Positions 25,616-33,291 of a stretch of DNA of 64,000 bases are shown here, piece by piece. The first letter of the stretch is position 1. Every line of letters begins with the position of its first letter. The notes beneath the pieces were generated by a model. It searched no databases and was not told the DNA's origin. It was given only the letters and a program-made list of their open reading frames with translations. Origin of the DNA: Arthrobacter sp. ISL-95 (lineage in GTDB: Bacteria; Actinomycetota; Actinomycetes; Actinomycetales; Micrococcaceae); the NCBI RefSeq assembly GCF_018613695.1, contig NZ_JAGGPR010000005.1:369571-433570 (forward strand), written 5' to 3'. The translations under genes were made by a program, and so were the position numbers.

Positions 25616-26641
25616 CTATCCCTTCGCTGCGGCGAGCTCGTTGAACTCGTTCGTGTAGTACTTGGAAGGCGTCAGCTTGTCCTTGACGATGCCGGCTGAA
25701 CTGAGCCAGGCCTCCCAGCGGGTGAAGTCTTCATCCTTGATAACGCCTGCGTCCGGGACTCCTGGGCTCTTCCAGAACTTCAAGTTGGCGGTGCTCTCAT
25801 TGCGTCCGCGGCTATCGATGATTTTGGTGAAACGGGCAATGACTTCGTCACGGGGTGTTTCCGCTGCCCACTTGATGGCTTTGGCAACGCCCGTAGTGAA
25901 GGTGCGGGTGGTGTTCGGGTTCTTGTCGATGAAGTCATTGCGGAGCACGATCTGTCCGCCCGCGAAGGTTCCGAACAGCTCAACATCGCTGAACAGCGAC
26001 CTCAGTCCGCCGGCCTCGACGGCCCGGTCCTGCAGCACGCTGCCGAGAGTTCCGGCGTCCACCTGCCCGCGGCGGATGGCTTCCTCAGTATCGTTCGGTG
26101 CCAGCGGGACCAACTGGACCTGCTTGATCTCGTCGGGGCTGAGTCCGTTCTTGGTCAGCCAGGTGTTGATGACGGCTTCGTGGTGTGCGCCCAGGGTGTT
26201 GACAGCGATTTTCTTGCCGATCAGATCCCGCGGTTCCTTGATGGTGCTTTCGGCTTTGACGTAGTAGCCGCTGAAGGTCTTCTCATCGGAGCCGTAGTAG
26301 TTGGTGACAGCCTTGACCGGTGCGCCGGCTTCGATGAGTTTGACCACCGCGCCGGAGAACGCGCCACCGAAGTCGGTCTGGTTGGTGGCTGCGGACTGGA
26401 TGTCCTGGGGGCCGCTTGTGGTGTTTCCAACCCAGTTCAACTTCAGGTCCCCGAGGTATCCGAGGTCTGCAGCGAGTTCAGGGAAGGTGACGTTGTTGGC
26501 GGAGCCTTGATACCGAAGTTCCTTGACTTCGTTGCCAGCTTGACCGTTTTGTCCAGCTTCGGCTGCACCGCCGCAGCCGGACACCGTCAGCGCTAGTACG
26601 ACGGCGGCCGCGACGCTCAGCAGGGGCAGGTGCAGTTTCAT
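25616..26641 (-). CDS. ABC transporter substrate-binding lipoprotein (aliphatic sulfonate/taurine type)
   Basis: A 341-residue protein with a signal peptide ending at the lipobox VSGC (Cys23). Family-typical regions are GNTTSGPQDIQSAATNQTDFG, with the serine/threonine ligand loop, GGAFSGAVVKLIEAGAPVKAV, DLIGKKIAVNTLGAHHEAVI, RRGQVDAGTLGSVLQDRAVE and FAGGQIVLRNDFI. It delivers a sulfonate-like substrate to the adjacent permease and ATPase. The ATG at 26641 gives a proper lipoprotein signal; the frame extends upstream without a signal sequence and is discarded. The stop is 2 bases before the ATPase ATG. Confidence 0.87.
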   Translation of the reverse strand: MKLHLPLLSVAAAVVLALTVSGCGGAAEAGQNGQAGNEVKELRYQGSANNVTFPELAADLGYLGDLKLNWVGNTTSGPQDIQSAATNQTDFGGAFSGAVVKLIEAGAPVKAVTNYYGSDEKTFSGYYVKAESTIKEPRDLIGKKIAVNTLGAHHEAVINTWLTKNGLSPDEIKQVQLVPLAPNDTEEAIRRGQVDAGTLGSVLQDRAVEAGGLRSLFSDVELFGTFAGGQIVLRNDFIDKNPNTTRTFTTGVAKAIKWAAETPRDEVIARFTKIIDSRGRNESTANLKFWKSPGVPDAGVIKDEDFTRWEAWLSSAGIVKDKLTPSKYYTNEFNELAAAKG

Positions 26642-27019
26642 GGGAGCTACTTTCGATGGGTTGGACTCTGTTGGGTGGCCGGCTGACGCACGAGCTTGGG
26701 AACCTGTGCAACGGCATGGGAACGATATAAACCCATCCCGACGCTGGCTGGGAAGTGCCGCGGTAACGCCCGGCAACGCTGCGAAACAGCCCGAAATGGA
26801 AGGAAATCCGGGGCCATTCCCGGCAACGCTGGGACACAAAGACGCAGTGTTGAGCCCCATGAACAACAGCGACAGGCGGGCCGGATATGACTGGCGGGTA
26901 CCGCCGTCGAGCGTTCATACTGCCGGACCACACAGTCATATGGGGTTTAGTTCGTATTGATCCTCACAACGGAGTGCAATTCTTCGCTGTGCGGGCTGCA
27001 GGACGGATACGGTAGATAC
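26642..27019. promoter_or_regulatory. 378-base divergent control region between the sulfonate cluster and the lyase gene
   Basis: No gene seen. It holds a 13-base direct repeat CCCGGCAACGCTG at 26769-26781 and 26819-26831, exactly 50 bases apart (about five helical turns), which suits cooperative regulator binding. A short inverted repeat GGCGGGTACCGCC surrounds 26892-26904. Promoters for both directions are expected here, but none is clear. Confidence 0.4.
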
Positions 27020-27883
27020 ATGACGTCTAGCATCGCCGCCGAATCAGTTCGGCCTACCCGCAATATTCCCGCCGACATCGCCCGTTCATGGCTCCTTGTG
27101 AATGCCATGAAGACGGAGCTTTTTGACGAATCCGCGGGTTCACGGGCAGACGCCATCATCCTTGACATCGAAGACGCCGTTGATCCTTCCCAGAAGGACA
27201 TTGCCCGCGAGAACGTGGTCAACTGGCTGACCGCCGGCGGCAAGGCATGGGTCCGCATCAATGACGCCACCAGCAAGTTCTGGGCCGATGACCTCGCGGG
27301 CCTTCGCGGCACTCCGGGCCTGCTCGGCGTCATGCTGGCCAAGACCGAGTCCGCCGACCAAGTGACCGAGTCCTACCACCGCATGGACGGCAAGACTCCC
27401 GTTGTAGCACTTGTTGAGTCCGCCCTGGGCATCGAGGAAGCCAACCACATCGCGCGTGCGCAGGGTGCCTTCCGCCTTGCTTTCGGTTCCGGCGACTTCC
27501 GCCGCGACACCGGCATGGCGGCCACCCCGGAGGCCATGGCTTACCCGCGCGCCAAGCTGGTTGTCGCCAGCCGGGTAGGTAACCTGCCGGGCCCCATCGA
27601 CGGCCCCACCGTCGGCACCAACCACCCCATCCTGCGCGAGCAGACGGGCATCACCGTGACCATGGGCATGACCGGCAAGCTCTGCCTGGCCATCGACCAA
27701 ACCACCGTGATCAACGAGGTCATCAGCCCCACGCCTTCGGACGTTGCCTGGGCCACGGACTTCATGAGCGACTTCGAAGCCAACGGCCGTGTCATCCGCG
27801 ATGGCTCGGACCTCCCGCGTTTGGGCCGTGCTGAGAAGATCATGAAGCTCGCAGTGGCCTTCGGAGTCCAGCCCTCCCTGTAA
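27020..27883 (+). CDS. HpcH/HpaI-CitE-like aldolase/lyase
   Basis: A 287-residue TIM-barrel protein of the citrate-lyase beta family: ADAIILDIEDAVDPSQKD near residue 50 (Mg ligands), WVRINDA, GVMLAKTESADQV, VALVESALGIEEA and LAFGSGDFRRDTGM. Family members cleave or make C-C bonds of acyl-CoA such as malyl- or citramalyl-CoA. No citrate-lyase alpha or gamma subunit is nearby, so this is a stand-alone CitE-like protein, perhaps a malyl-CoA-type lyase or thioesterase. The ATG at 27020 is chosen because the preceding in-frame stretch is unlike family N-termini. Confidence 0.85.
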   Translation: MTSSIAAESVRPTRNIPADIARSWLLVNAMKTELFDESAGSRADAIILDIEDAVDPSQKDIARENVVNWLTAGGKAWVRINDATSKFWADDLAGLRGTPGLLGVMLAKTESADQVTESYHRMDGKTPVVALVESALGIEEANHIARAQGAFRLAFGSGDFRRDTGMAATPEAMAYPRAKLVVASRVGNLPGPIDGPTVGTNHPILREQTGITVTMGMTGKLCLAIDQTTVINEVISPTPSDVAWATDFMSDFEANGRVIRDGSDLPRLGRAEKIMKLAVAFGVQPSL

Positions 27884-27885
27884 GC

Positions 27886-28806
27886 ATGCTTGTCCACGGA
27901 GTCGCGTGGGATTCTCCGTCCCCTTCGCTGCGGTTGTTCACGCCGGAATCGGAGTTCACTGATGTTGCGTTGGCCCAGGGCTCAGCCCTGGGCCTGCGCG
28001 TTATCCCCGGCCTGTGGTGCCTTGGCCACACCAAAGTTCACGGCCCGGGGGATCGGACGCACGTTCCCTGCCGCAGCGGTTCTCCCGCCGAGCGTGGGAA
28101 GCAGTGCGGAGCCTGCTTTTCGCGCGACGACTCCCGGCTCATGCACGACTTCCACCGCGGAACGTCCGTTCCCACTGGCCTCCGTGCGTACCTGATGCAG
28201 CCCCACTGGCTTTATCTGGCCACCTTTGCGAACGGTGCCACCAAAGTGGGGACTGCCTCCGCACCGCGAAAATGGAACCGGCTCGCTGAACAGGGCGCTG
28301 TTCACGCGTCCTATGTGGCTCACGCTGAGGATGGCCGCGTTGTTCGTGTTCTGGAGGACACGGTCACGCGCGAACTCGGTCTCGTCCAGCAAGTCCGTTC
28401 CGCTTCCAAGGCCGCCAGCCTCGTGGAGCCGCGTGCCGGCGTCGAGCTTTTGGCGTTGAACCGTCAGCATGCCGGCCGGGTCCGCGAGTTGCTCAGTGGC
28501 CTGGCGATGACGGGTTACGCCGTTGTGGAGGAAGAGTGGGAGCGACCCGCTTTGGCGGAGCGGCTTTGTGGTGCCGGCGCCCAGGGGAGTCGTCGCCATC
28601 CGTATCCTGCAACGTTCGACGGCGGCGGGCACGGCTTGCGGATCCACTCACTGTCCGGGGCAATCGCCCTGGCGGGCCTGCCTGACGCAACGGGAAACGA
28701 GGTAGAGGGAAGCTTCGTGGCAGACCTGGGTGCGTTGAAGGGCCGCAAAATCGAGTTCGGCCCCCACACCACGGAAATCCCGGCGCTGCAGGACTCCCTT
28801 TTTTAA
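27886..28806 (+). CDS. DUF2797 family protein
   Basis: A 306-residue protein that I recognise as DUF2797. It has clustered cysteines (GLWCLG, CRSGSPAERGKQCGACFSRD, four within about 32 residues) likely to bind a metal, then YLATFANGATKVGTASAPRKW, which recalls the GIY-YIG fold, followed by REL and QVRSAS regions. A nucleic-acid role can be imagined but is not shown. It starts 2 bases after the lyase stop, so the two are probably cotranscribed. The C-terminus, with HSLSGAIALAGL, is unassigned. Confidence 0.7.
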   Translation: MLVHGVAWDSPSPSLRLFTPESEFTDVALAQGSALGLRVIPGLWCLGHTKVHGPGDRTHVPCRSGSPAERGKQCGACFSRDDSRLMHDFHRGTSVPTGLRAYLMQPHWLYLATFANGATKVGTASAPRKWNRLAEQGAVHASYVAHAEDGRVVRVLEDTVTRELGLVQQVRSASKAASLVEPRAGVELLALNRQHAGRVRELLSGLAMTGYAVVEEEWERPALAERLCGAGAQGSRRHPYPATFDGGGHGLRIHSLSGAIALAGLPDATGNEVEGSFVADLGALKGRKIEFGPHTTEIPALQDSLF

Positions 28807-28832
28807 TCCATCCGGCCTTTTTAATCCATCCG
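28800..28832 (+). repeat. Direct repeat overlapping the DUF2797 stop
   Basis: TTTTTAATCCATCCG occurs at 28800-28814 and 28818-28832 (period 18). The first copy contains the gene's TAA stop. It looks like a local slippage duplication. Confidence 0.7.
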
Positions 28833-28944
28833 TCGAGGTCCGCCCACCCGCGAGCCCACTCCCTATGAGCCCGTCGAGGGGCGACTTCTCGACCCTTTGG
28901 GATCCTCTTTCCCGCGAGAGCTAACCCCTGGGCGATCCCCTTCC

Positions 28945-29007
28945 CGTTGTGGGGACCGCTCTGCGGGGTATTCCTGGGTGCGGGGGCGCAAAGCGGGCCC
29001 CACAACG
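28945..29007. repeat. Long intergenic hairpin, copy 2 of a repeated element
   Basis: Left arm 28945-28965 (CGTTGTGGGGACCGCTCTGCG without its last base counted) pairs with 28987-29007 at 19 of 21 positions, loop 21 bases. Arms and loop length match the hairpin at 1355-1421, with GTTGTGGGG-N-CCGCTCTGCG conserved. Confidence 0.75.
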
Positions 29008-29041
29008 CCCTGCCCCGCAACGCACCCCGTAGACTTGGACG

Positions 29042-29266
29042 GTGCTGGAACAAATTTGGGCTACGGCCTCCACGTCTTACAAAGTGCTGGTTTTCAGCGC
29101 CATGGGGCTGATCGCCGTCGGGCTTGTCGTGTCCATTGTGGGGAACGCCTCCGGGAACCAGGGCCTGGCTCTTGCTTCGCTGCCCGTCATTGGCGTGGGC
29201 CTGCTGCTTCACGTGACTGGACTGGTGGTTCGGGGCCAGAAGATCCGCAAGAGCTACAAGAAGTAG
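29042..29266 (+). CDS. Small two-helix membrane protein
   Basis: A 74-residue protein starting at GTG 29042. Two hydrophobic segments (about 15-36, MGLIAVGLVVSIVG, and 44-64, LPVIGVGLLLHVTGLVV) are joined by a short Gly/Asn loop, with a basic C-terminus (RGQKIRKSYKK). It resembles small conserved actinobacterial membrane proteins found beside the hadA/murB region, possibly DUF3188, though I am not sure of the family. No function can be given. It precedes the dehydratase genes by 57 bases. Confidence 0.65.
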   Translation: MLEQIWATASTSYKVLVFSAMGLIAVGLVVSIVGNASGNQGLALASLPVIGVGLLLHVTGLVVRGQKIRKSYKK

Positions 29267-29323
29267 CGTCTTCACCTGACCAACGCGCTGCACCCGGGCT
29301 CCCGGGGCCGATAGGGTTGGAGC

Positions 29324-29773
29324 ATGAGTATCAATCCGGACTTGCAGGGCCGAAGCTACCCTGCCGCAGAGGTATACGACGTCGGCCGTGAAAAGATCCG
29401 CGAGTTCGCCACGGCTGTAAAAGCCAGCAACCCGGCGCATTTCGATGTTGAGGCAGCCAAGGCCTTGGGCCATAGCGACCTCGTTGCCCCGCCAACGTTT
29501 GCCATCATCGTCGCCCAGCGTGCTGATGCGCAGCTGGTCCAGGATCCGGAGTCGGGCATCGATTTCTCCAGGGTGGTCCACGCCGATCAGCGCTTCACGC
29601 ACCACCGCGCCATCGTCGCCGGCGACCGCCTGGTGGCCGAACTGCACGTTGACGGCGTCCGGGCCATGGGCGGGGGAGCCATGATCACCACCCGCTCCGA
29701 GATTTCCACCGAAGCCGGCGAAAAGGTCGCCACCACAACCTCGTCCATTCTGGTCCGCGGAGAGGGACAGTAA
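29324..29773 (+). CDS. HadA-like hot-dog dehydratase subunit (MaoC N-terminal type)
   Basis: A 149-residue hot-dog protein of the FAS1/HadA family: GRSYPAAEVYDVGREKIREF at the N-terminus, SDLVAPPTFAIIVAQRA, and HADQRFTHHRAIVAGDRL. In mycobacteria HadA is the non-catalytic, substrate-positioning partner of HadB in (3R)-hydroxyacyl dehydration. The partner gene follows after 2 bases. In an organism without mycolic acids the pair probably serves another fatty acyl dehydration. ATG with AGGGTTGG upstream. Confidence 0.85.
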   Translation: MSINPDLQGRSYPAAEVYDVGREKIREFATAVKASNPAHFDVEAAKALGHSDLVAPPTFAIIVAQRADAQLVQDPESGIDFSRVVHADQRFTHHRAIVAGDRLVAELHVDGVRAMGGGAMITTRSEISTEAGEKVATTTSSILVRGEGQ

Positions 29774-29775
29774 CC

Positions 29776-30213
29776 ATGAGCCCCACATTCGAAGAACTGA
29801 CGGTCGGCCAGGAAATCGGCACCCGCAGCATTGATGTCACCCGCCAGGACCTGGTCAAGTACGCCGGAGCATCGGGCGATTTCAACCCGATCCACTGGAA
29901 CGAAGCATTCGCTACCTCCGTGGAACTCCCGGGCGTCATCGCCCACGGCATGTTCACCATGGGCGCCGCAGTGCAGTTGGTGAGCGACTGGGCCGGCGAC
30001 CCCGCCGCCGTCGTCGACTACCAGACCCGCTTCACCAAGCCCGTCCTCGTCGCCGATACCACCGGCACCGATCAGGCCGGCGCTGTCATTGACGTCACAG
30101 GTGTTGTGGGAGCGCTCGACGTCGATGCCCGCACCGCGCGCGTCGACCTCACTGTCGTGGCGGGCGGACAGAAGGTCCTCATGAAGTCTCAGGCGGTTGT
30201 GAAGGTCTCTTGA
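29776..30213 (+). CDS. HadB-like MaoC dehydratase, catalytic subunit
   Basis: A 145-residue hot-dog protein with the R-hydratase catalytic signature GASGDFNPIHWNEAFA (Asp and His), GVIAHGMFTMGAA and DYQTRFTKPVLVADT. It should dehydrate (3R)-hydroxyacyl thioesters together with HadA. It is the second gene of the had pair, upstream of an MFS gene whose start overlaps its stop, and of murB. The conserved order hadA-hadB-...-murB is a familiar actinobacterial arrangement. Confidence 0.88.
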   Translation: MSPTFEELTVGQEIGTRSIDVTRQDLVKYAGASGDFNPIHWNEAFATSVELPGVIAHGMFTMGAAVQLVSDWAGDPAAVVDYQTRFTKPVLVADTTGTDQAGAVIDVTGVVGALDVDARTARVDLTVVAGGQKVLMKSQAVVKVS

Positions 30214-31550
30214 ACCAACCGAACTCCTCGCAACGGCGCGCCACATCGACTGAAATGTCACGGTGGCGCGCCGCTGTTCTTGCCTCCTACGCGGCCAGTG
30301 GCATCGCCTTCGCCACGTGGGTTTCCCGCCTGCCCGCCATTCGCGACGGACTGAATCTCACGCCCGGTGGCATTGGCCTCTTGCTCATGTGCATGACAGT
30401 GGCCTCGTTCATCTCGATCTCGGCCTCGGGGCTGATTGTGCTGCGGCTCGGCCCCAAGCTGACCACGAGGATCGGCAGCAGCATGGTGGGTGCGGGCCTT
30501 GTCACGGTGGGTGTTGGCACCTCCATTGCTGCCAGCCCGCTGGTGGTGGCAGCAGGTTTGGTAATTCTGGGTTTGGGCACGGCCAGTTGGAACACCGCGT
30601 CCAATGTGGAAGGGGCCTCGCTCGAACGCGAGTTGCAGCGGCACATCATGCCGCACCTGCACGGTGCCTTCAGCCTCGGAACTGTGGCCGCTGCCGGCTT
30701 CGGCGCATGGGCTGCGGCCATCCACATGCCGGTGTTTTGGCATTTCCTGATATCCAGCGTAGTTGTAACGTCGTCCGTGGTCACCGCAACCTTCTGGTTC
30801 CGTGCAGAAAAGACCGCTGCAGCCTCGCAGACATACCGCCCTGAAGAAACCGATACCTTCCAGGATCCCTCCACGGGTCCGCTACCCATCATCTCCGGCG
30901 ACCCGGCGGGCTCGCAGCCGGACGCCCAGAAAGCTGCTGCTCCGCTGGACAACAAGCGGCTGGTGGCTCTTGCCTGGCGCGACCGCCGGACTCTACTGAT
31001 TGGCGTCCTGGTCCTCGGCCTGGCATTGGCCGAAGGAGCCGCGGGGGACTGGGTGGCTCTGGCGCTGGCTGACGGTTACGGGCAGTCCGATGCCGCAGGT
31101 GCTGTGGGCTACGGGCTCTTTGTCACGTTCATGACCATTGGCCGCTTCGCAGGAACGGTCATCCTGGACCGTTTTGGGCGTGTGGTGGTGATGCGCGGGT
31201 GCTCGGCCACCGCCGTCGTGGGTCTTTCGCTCTTCGTGTTTTCTCCGGTTCCGTGGCTCGCTTTTGTGGCGCTGGCGGTGTGGGGTTTGGGCGCTTCGCT
31301 CGGCTTCCCCGTGGGAATGTCTGCCGCCGCCGATGACCCGGTTCACGCAGCAGCCCGTGTGTCGGTGGTTTCCACCATTGGCTACGGTGCTTTCTTGTGC
31401 GGCCCTCCGCTCCTGGGATTGTTGGCTGAGCATTTCGGTATCCTGCACTCGCTGCTGGCGCCTCTTGTACTACTGGTGGTCAGCTTCTTCCTGGCACCCT
31501 TGGCTGGCCAGAAGGCGGCGAAGTCCGCCCAGCCTAACGAAGCCCGTTAG
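30210..31550 (+). CDS. MFS transporter
   Basis: A 446-residue major-facilitator protein with 12 membrane segments. The first half has AASGIAFATWVSRLPAIRDG, which resembles the YbjJ/fucose-permease-like group, then ISASGLIVLRLGPKL. The cytoplasmic loop between the halves (about residues 205-250) is acidic and Gln/Asp-rich; the second half contains GYGLFVTFMTIGRFAGTV and LDRFGRVVVMRG. Substrate unknown. I take the TTG at 30210, which overlaps the HadB stop and has AAGG just before it; an ATG at 30255 is the alternative. Confidence 0.82.
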   Translation: MNQPNSSQRRATSTEMSRWRAAVLASYAASGIAFATWVSRLPAIRDGLNLTPGGIGLLLMCMTVASFISISASGLIVLRLGPKLTTRIGSSMVGAGLVTVGVGTSIAASPLVVAAGLVILGLGTASWNTASNVEGASLERELQRHIMPHLHGAFSLGTVAAAGFGAWAAAIHMPVFWHFLISSVVVTSSVVTATFWFRAEKTAAASQTYRPEETDTFQDPSTGPLPIISGDPAGSQPDAQKAAAPLDNKRLVALAWRDRRTLLIGVLVLGLALAEGAAGDWVALALADGYGQSDAAGAVGYGLFVTFMTIGRFAGTVILDRFGRVVVMRGCSATAVVGLSLFVFSPVPWLAFVALAVWGLGASLGFPVGMSAAADDPVHAAARVSVVSTIGYGAFLCGPPLLGLLAEHFGILHSLLAPLVLLVVSFFLAPLAGQKAAKSAQPNEAR

Positions 31551-31559
31551 GCTTGATTG

Positions 31560-32627
31560 GTGACCCAAATGCTGCTTTCCGAACTGACCACTGCTGCCGT
31601 TGGTGGCCCCGCGGGCAACTATGTTGAGGCCCGTACCGAGGCAGAGATCATCGACGCCGTCCGGTCGGCTGACGTTGCGGGCGAAAAAATCCTGATCATC
31701 GGCGGCGGCTCCAACCTGCTGATCTCCGACGACGGCTATGCAGGTACTGTCCTGAAGATCGCTTCCGAGGGATTCACCGTGAACTCCGAAGACAGTTGCG
31801 GAGGCGTGTCGGTAGTAGTGCAAGCAGGACACAACTGGGACGCACTGGTGGAACACTCGGTGCTGCATGCTTGGTCTGGCTTGGAAGCGTTGTCCGGAAT
31901 TCCGGGTGCCACCGGAGCTACCCCCGTGCAAAACGTGGGGGCCTACGGCGCAGACGTTTCACAAACCATTGCTGCTGTCCGCACCTGGGACCGCGAACGC
32001 AATGCAGTGCAAACGTTCACCAGCTCCGAGCTCAAATTCGGATACCGCGACTCCATCCTGAAGCAGACCACGGTTGAGGGCTCGCCCCGCTATGTTGTGC
32101 TGACCGTAGAGTTCCAGCTGCCATTGGGGCGGATGAGTGCCCCCATCCGGTACGCGGAACTAGCTCGTGTGCTGGGTGTCGAAGCCGGTAAGCGTGCTTA
32201 CTCCAACGATGTGCGCAGGGAAGTCCTCCGTCTCCGCGCGTCCAAGGGAATGGTCCTCGACGCAACAGATCGCGACACGTATTCCACGGGTTCATTTTTC
32301 ACCAACCCGATCGTGCCTGCGGATATTGCCTCCGCTCTGCCGGACAACGCGCCTAAATATCCCGCAGGGGATGACGGCCTCGTAAAACTTTCCGCTGCCT
32401 GGTTGATCGATCAGGCAGGATTCGGCAAGGGTTTCGGACTCGAAGGTTCCAGTGTCTCCGGTGGACGGGCCTCACTATCCACCAAGCACACTCTCGCTAT
32501 CACCAACAGGGGTTCAGCATCGGCCTCGGACATGGTGGCTATCGCGCGTGAGGTGCGTGCCGGCGTCGTCGAGCGTTTTGGTATTGAATTGCACCCGGAA
32601 CCCTTGCTGATCGGCGTTAGCCTCTAG
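31560..32627 (+). CDS. murB: UDP-N-acetylmuramate dehydrogenase
   Basis: A 355-residue flavoprotein that reduces UDP-GlcNAc-enolpyruvate to UDP-MurNAc with NADPH in peptidoglycan synthesis. FAD-binding region ILIIGGGSNLLISDDGY, then SGLEALSGIPGATGATPVQNVGAYG, FGYRDSILK with the catalytic Arg, TGSFFTNPIV with the catalytic Ser, and ELHPEPLLIG with the Glu proton donor. The length and presence of the extra loop fit type I (E. coli-like) MurB. Starts at TTG 31557, GTG 31560 and ATG 31569 are possible; GTG 31560 has the best-spaced AGG. Confidence 0.93.
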   Translation: MTQMLLSELTTAAVGGPAGNYVEARTEAEIIDAVRSADVAGEKILIIGGGSNLLISDDGYAGTVLKIASEGFTVNSEDSCGGVSVVVQAGHNWDALVEHSVLHAWSGLEALSGIPGATGATPVQNVGAYGADVSQTIAAVRTWDRERNAVQTFTSSELKFGYRDSILKQTTVEGSPRYVVLTVEFQLPLGRMSAPIRYAELARVLGVEAGKRAYSNDVRREVLRLRASKGMVLDATDRDTYSTGSFFTNPIVPADIASALPDNAPKYPAGDDGLVKLSAAWLIDQAGFGKGFGLEGSSVSGGRASLSTKHTLAITNRGSASASDMVAIAREVRAGVVERFGIELHPEPLLIGVSL

Positions 32628-32726
32628 CGCTGGCGCTTACCCGCCCATGAGGGGTTAGCTCTCGGGGCTTTGAGGTGGTCTTTCGGTTGAGATCCCGCCC
32701 CTCGGCGCCAGCTGTCGAAGCCAAAC

Positions 32727-33206
32727 TCAGCGCGTGCGCCGCTCCGCGATCGGCAGGACCTTGTTGAGCAGCAGGAACGTAAGCCCGCAGCTGACGGCCC
32801 CCAACAGGAAGATCTGGCTGAACGCGATGCTTTGCGGTGACGGTCCGCTGGGCATGAACAGTCCGGCAGCAGCGAAGCCGACCAAGCCCAGGAGCAGGAC
32901 GATCGCTCCGAGGAGGAAGCTCCGGACCTGCGCGGCGGCCGCCGGGTAGAACCAGGGCTCGGGGGCGTCGTCGTCGCGGTCGGCTACAGGCTGCGTGGCG
33001 GCGGCGGTTCCGATGAGAACCGCGGCAGCTGCAGTTGCCACCAGGCTGACCGTCTGGATTGCCTGCATTGCGGGAGAGAGGCTCACACCGGTTCCTACCG
33101 CCACTATCAGCCCGGCGGCAAGCCCGGCGAGCGTGCAGAACCAGCCGGCGGTAGCCAACCACCGGCTCATCGGCCGCACGAACGGAGCAAGATCACCAAA
33201 AAGCAT
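32727..33206 (-). CDS. Four-helix membrane protein of unknown function
   Basis: A 159-residue protein with four hydrophobic segments: WLATAGWFCTLAGLAAGLIV, TVSLVATAAAAVLIGTAAA, FLLGAIVLLLGLVGFAAAG and IFLLGAVSCGLTFLLLNKV. A charged cytoplasmic or outer loop with DRDDDAPEPWF lies in the middle. I do not recognise a family. It stands alone, divergent from the glycosylase-like gene and convergent with murB. Its ATG at 33206 is the only good start. Confidence 0.7.
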   Translation of the reverse strand: MLFGDLAPFVRPMSRWLATAGWFCTLAGLAAGLIVAVGTGVSLSPAMQAIQTVSLVATAAAAVLIGTAAATQPVADRDDDAPEPWFYPAAAAQVRSFLLGAIVLLLGLVGFAAAGLFMPSGPSPQSIAFSQIFLLGAVSCGLTFLLLNKVLPIAERRTR

Positions 33207-33291
33207 GAACCCATCCTAGGATCTACTGCTGGGTGACGGCTGGGAGGCGCGACAAGGTTCCCTGTGCCGGCTGGTCCTTTTAGGATGAATC

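Noticed and set aside
28300..28420. GIY-YIG nuclease call for the DUF2797 protein
   Set aside because: Only the first strand region looks similar; the catalytic Arg and Glu cannot be placed with confidence, so the family name alone is given.
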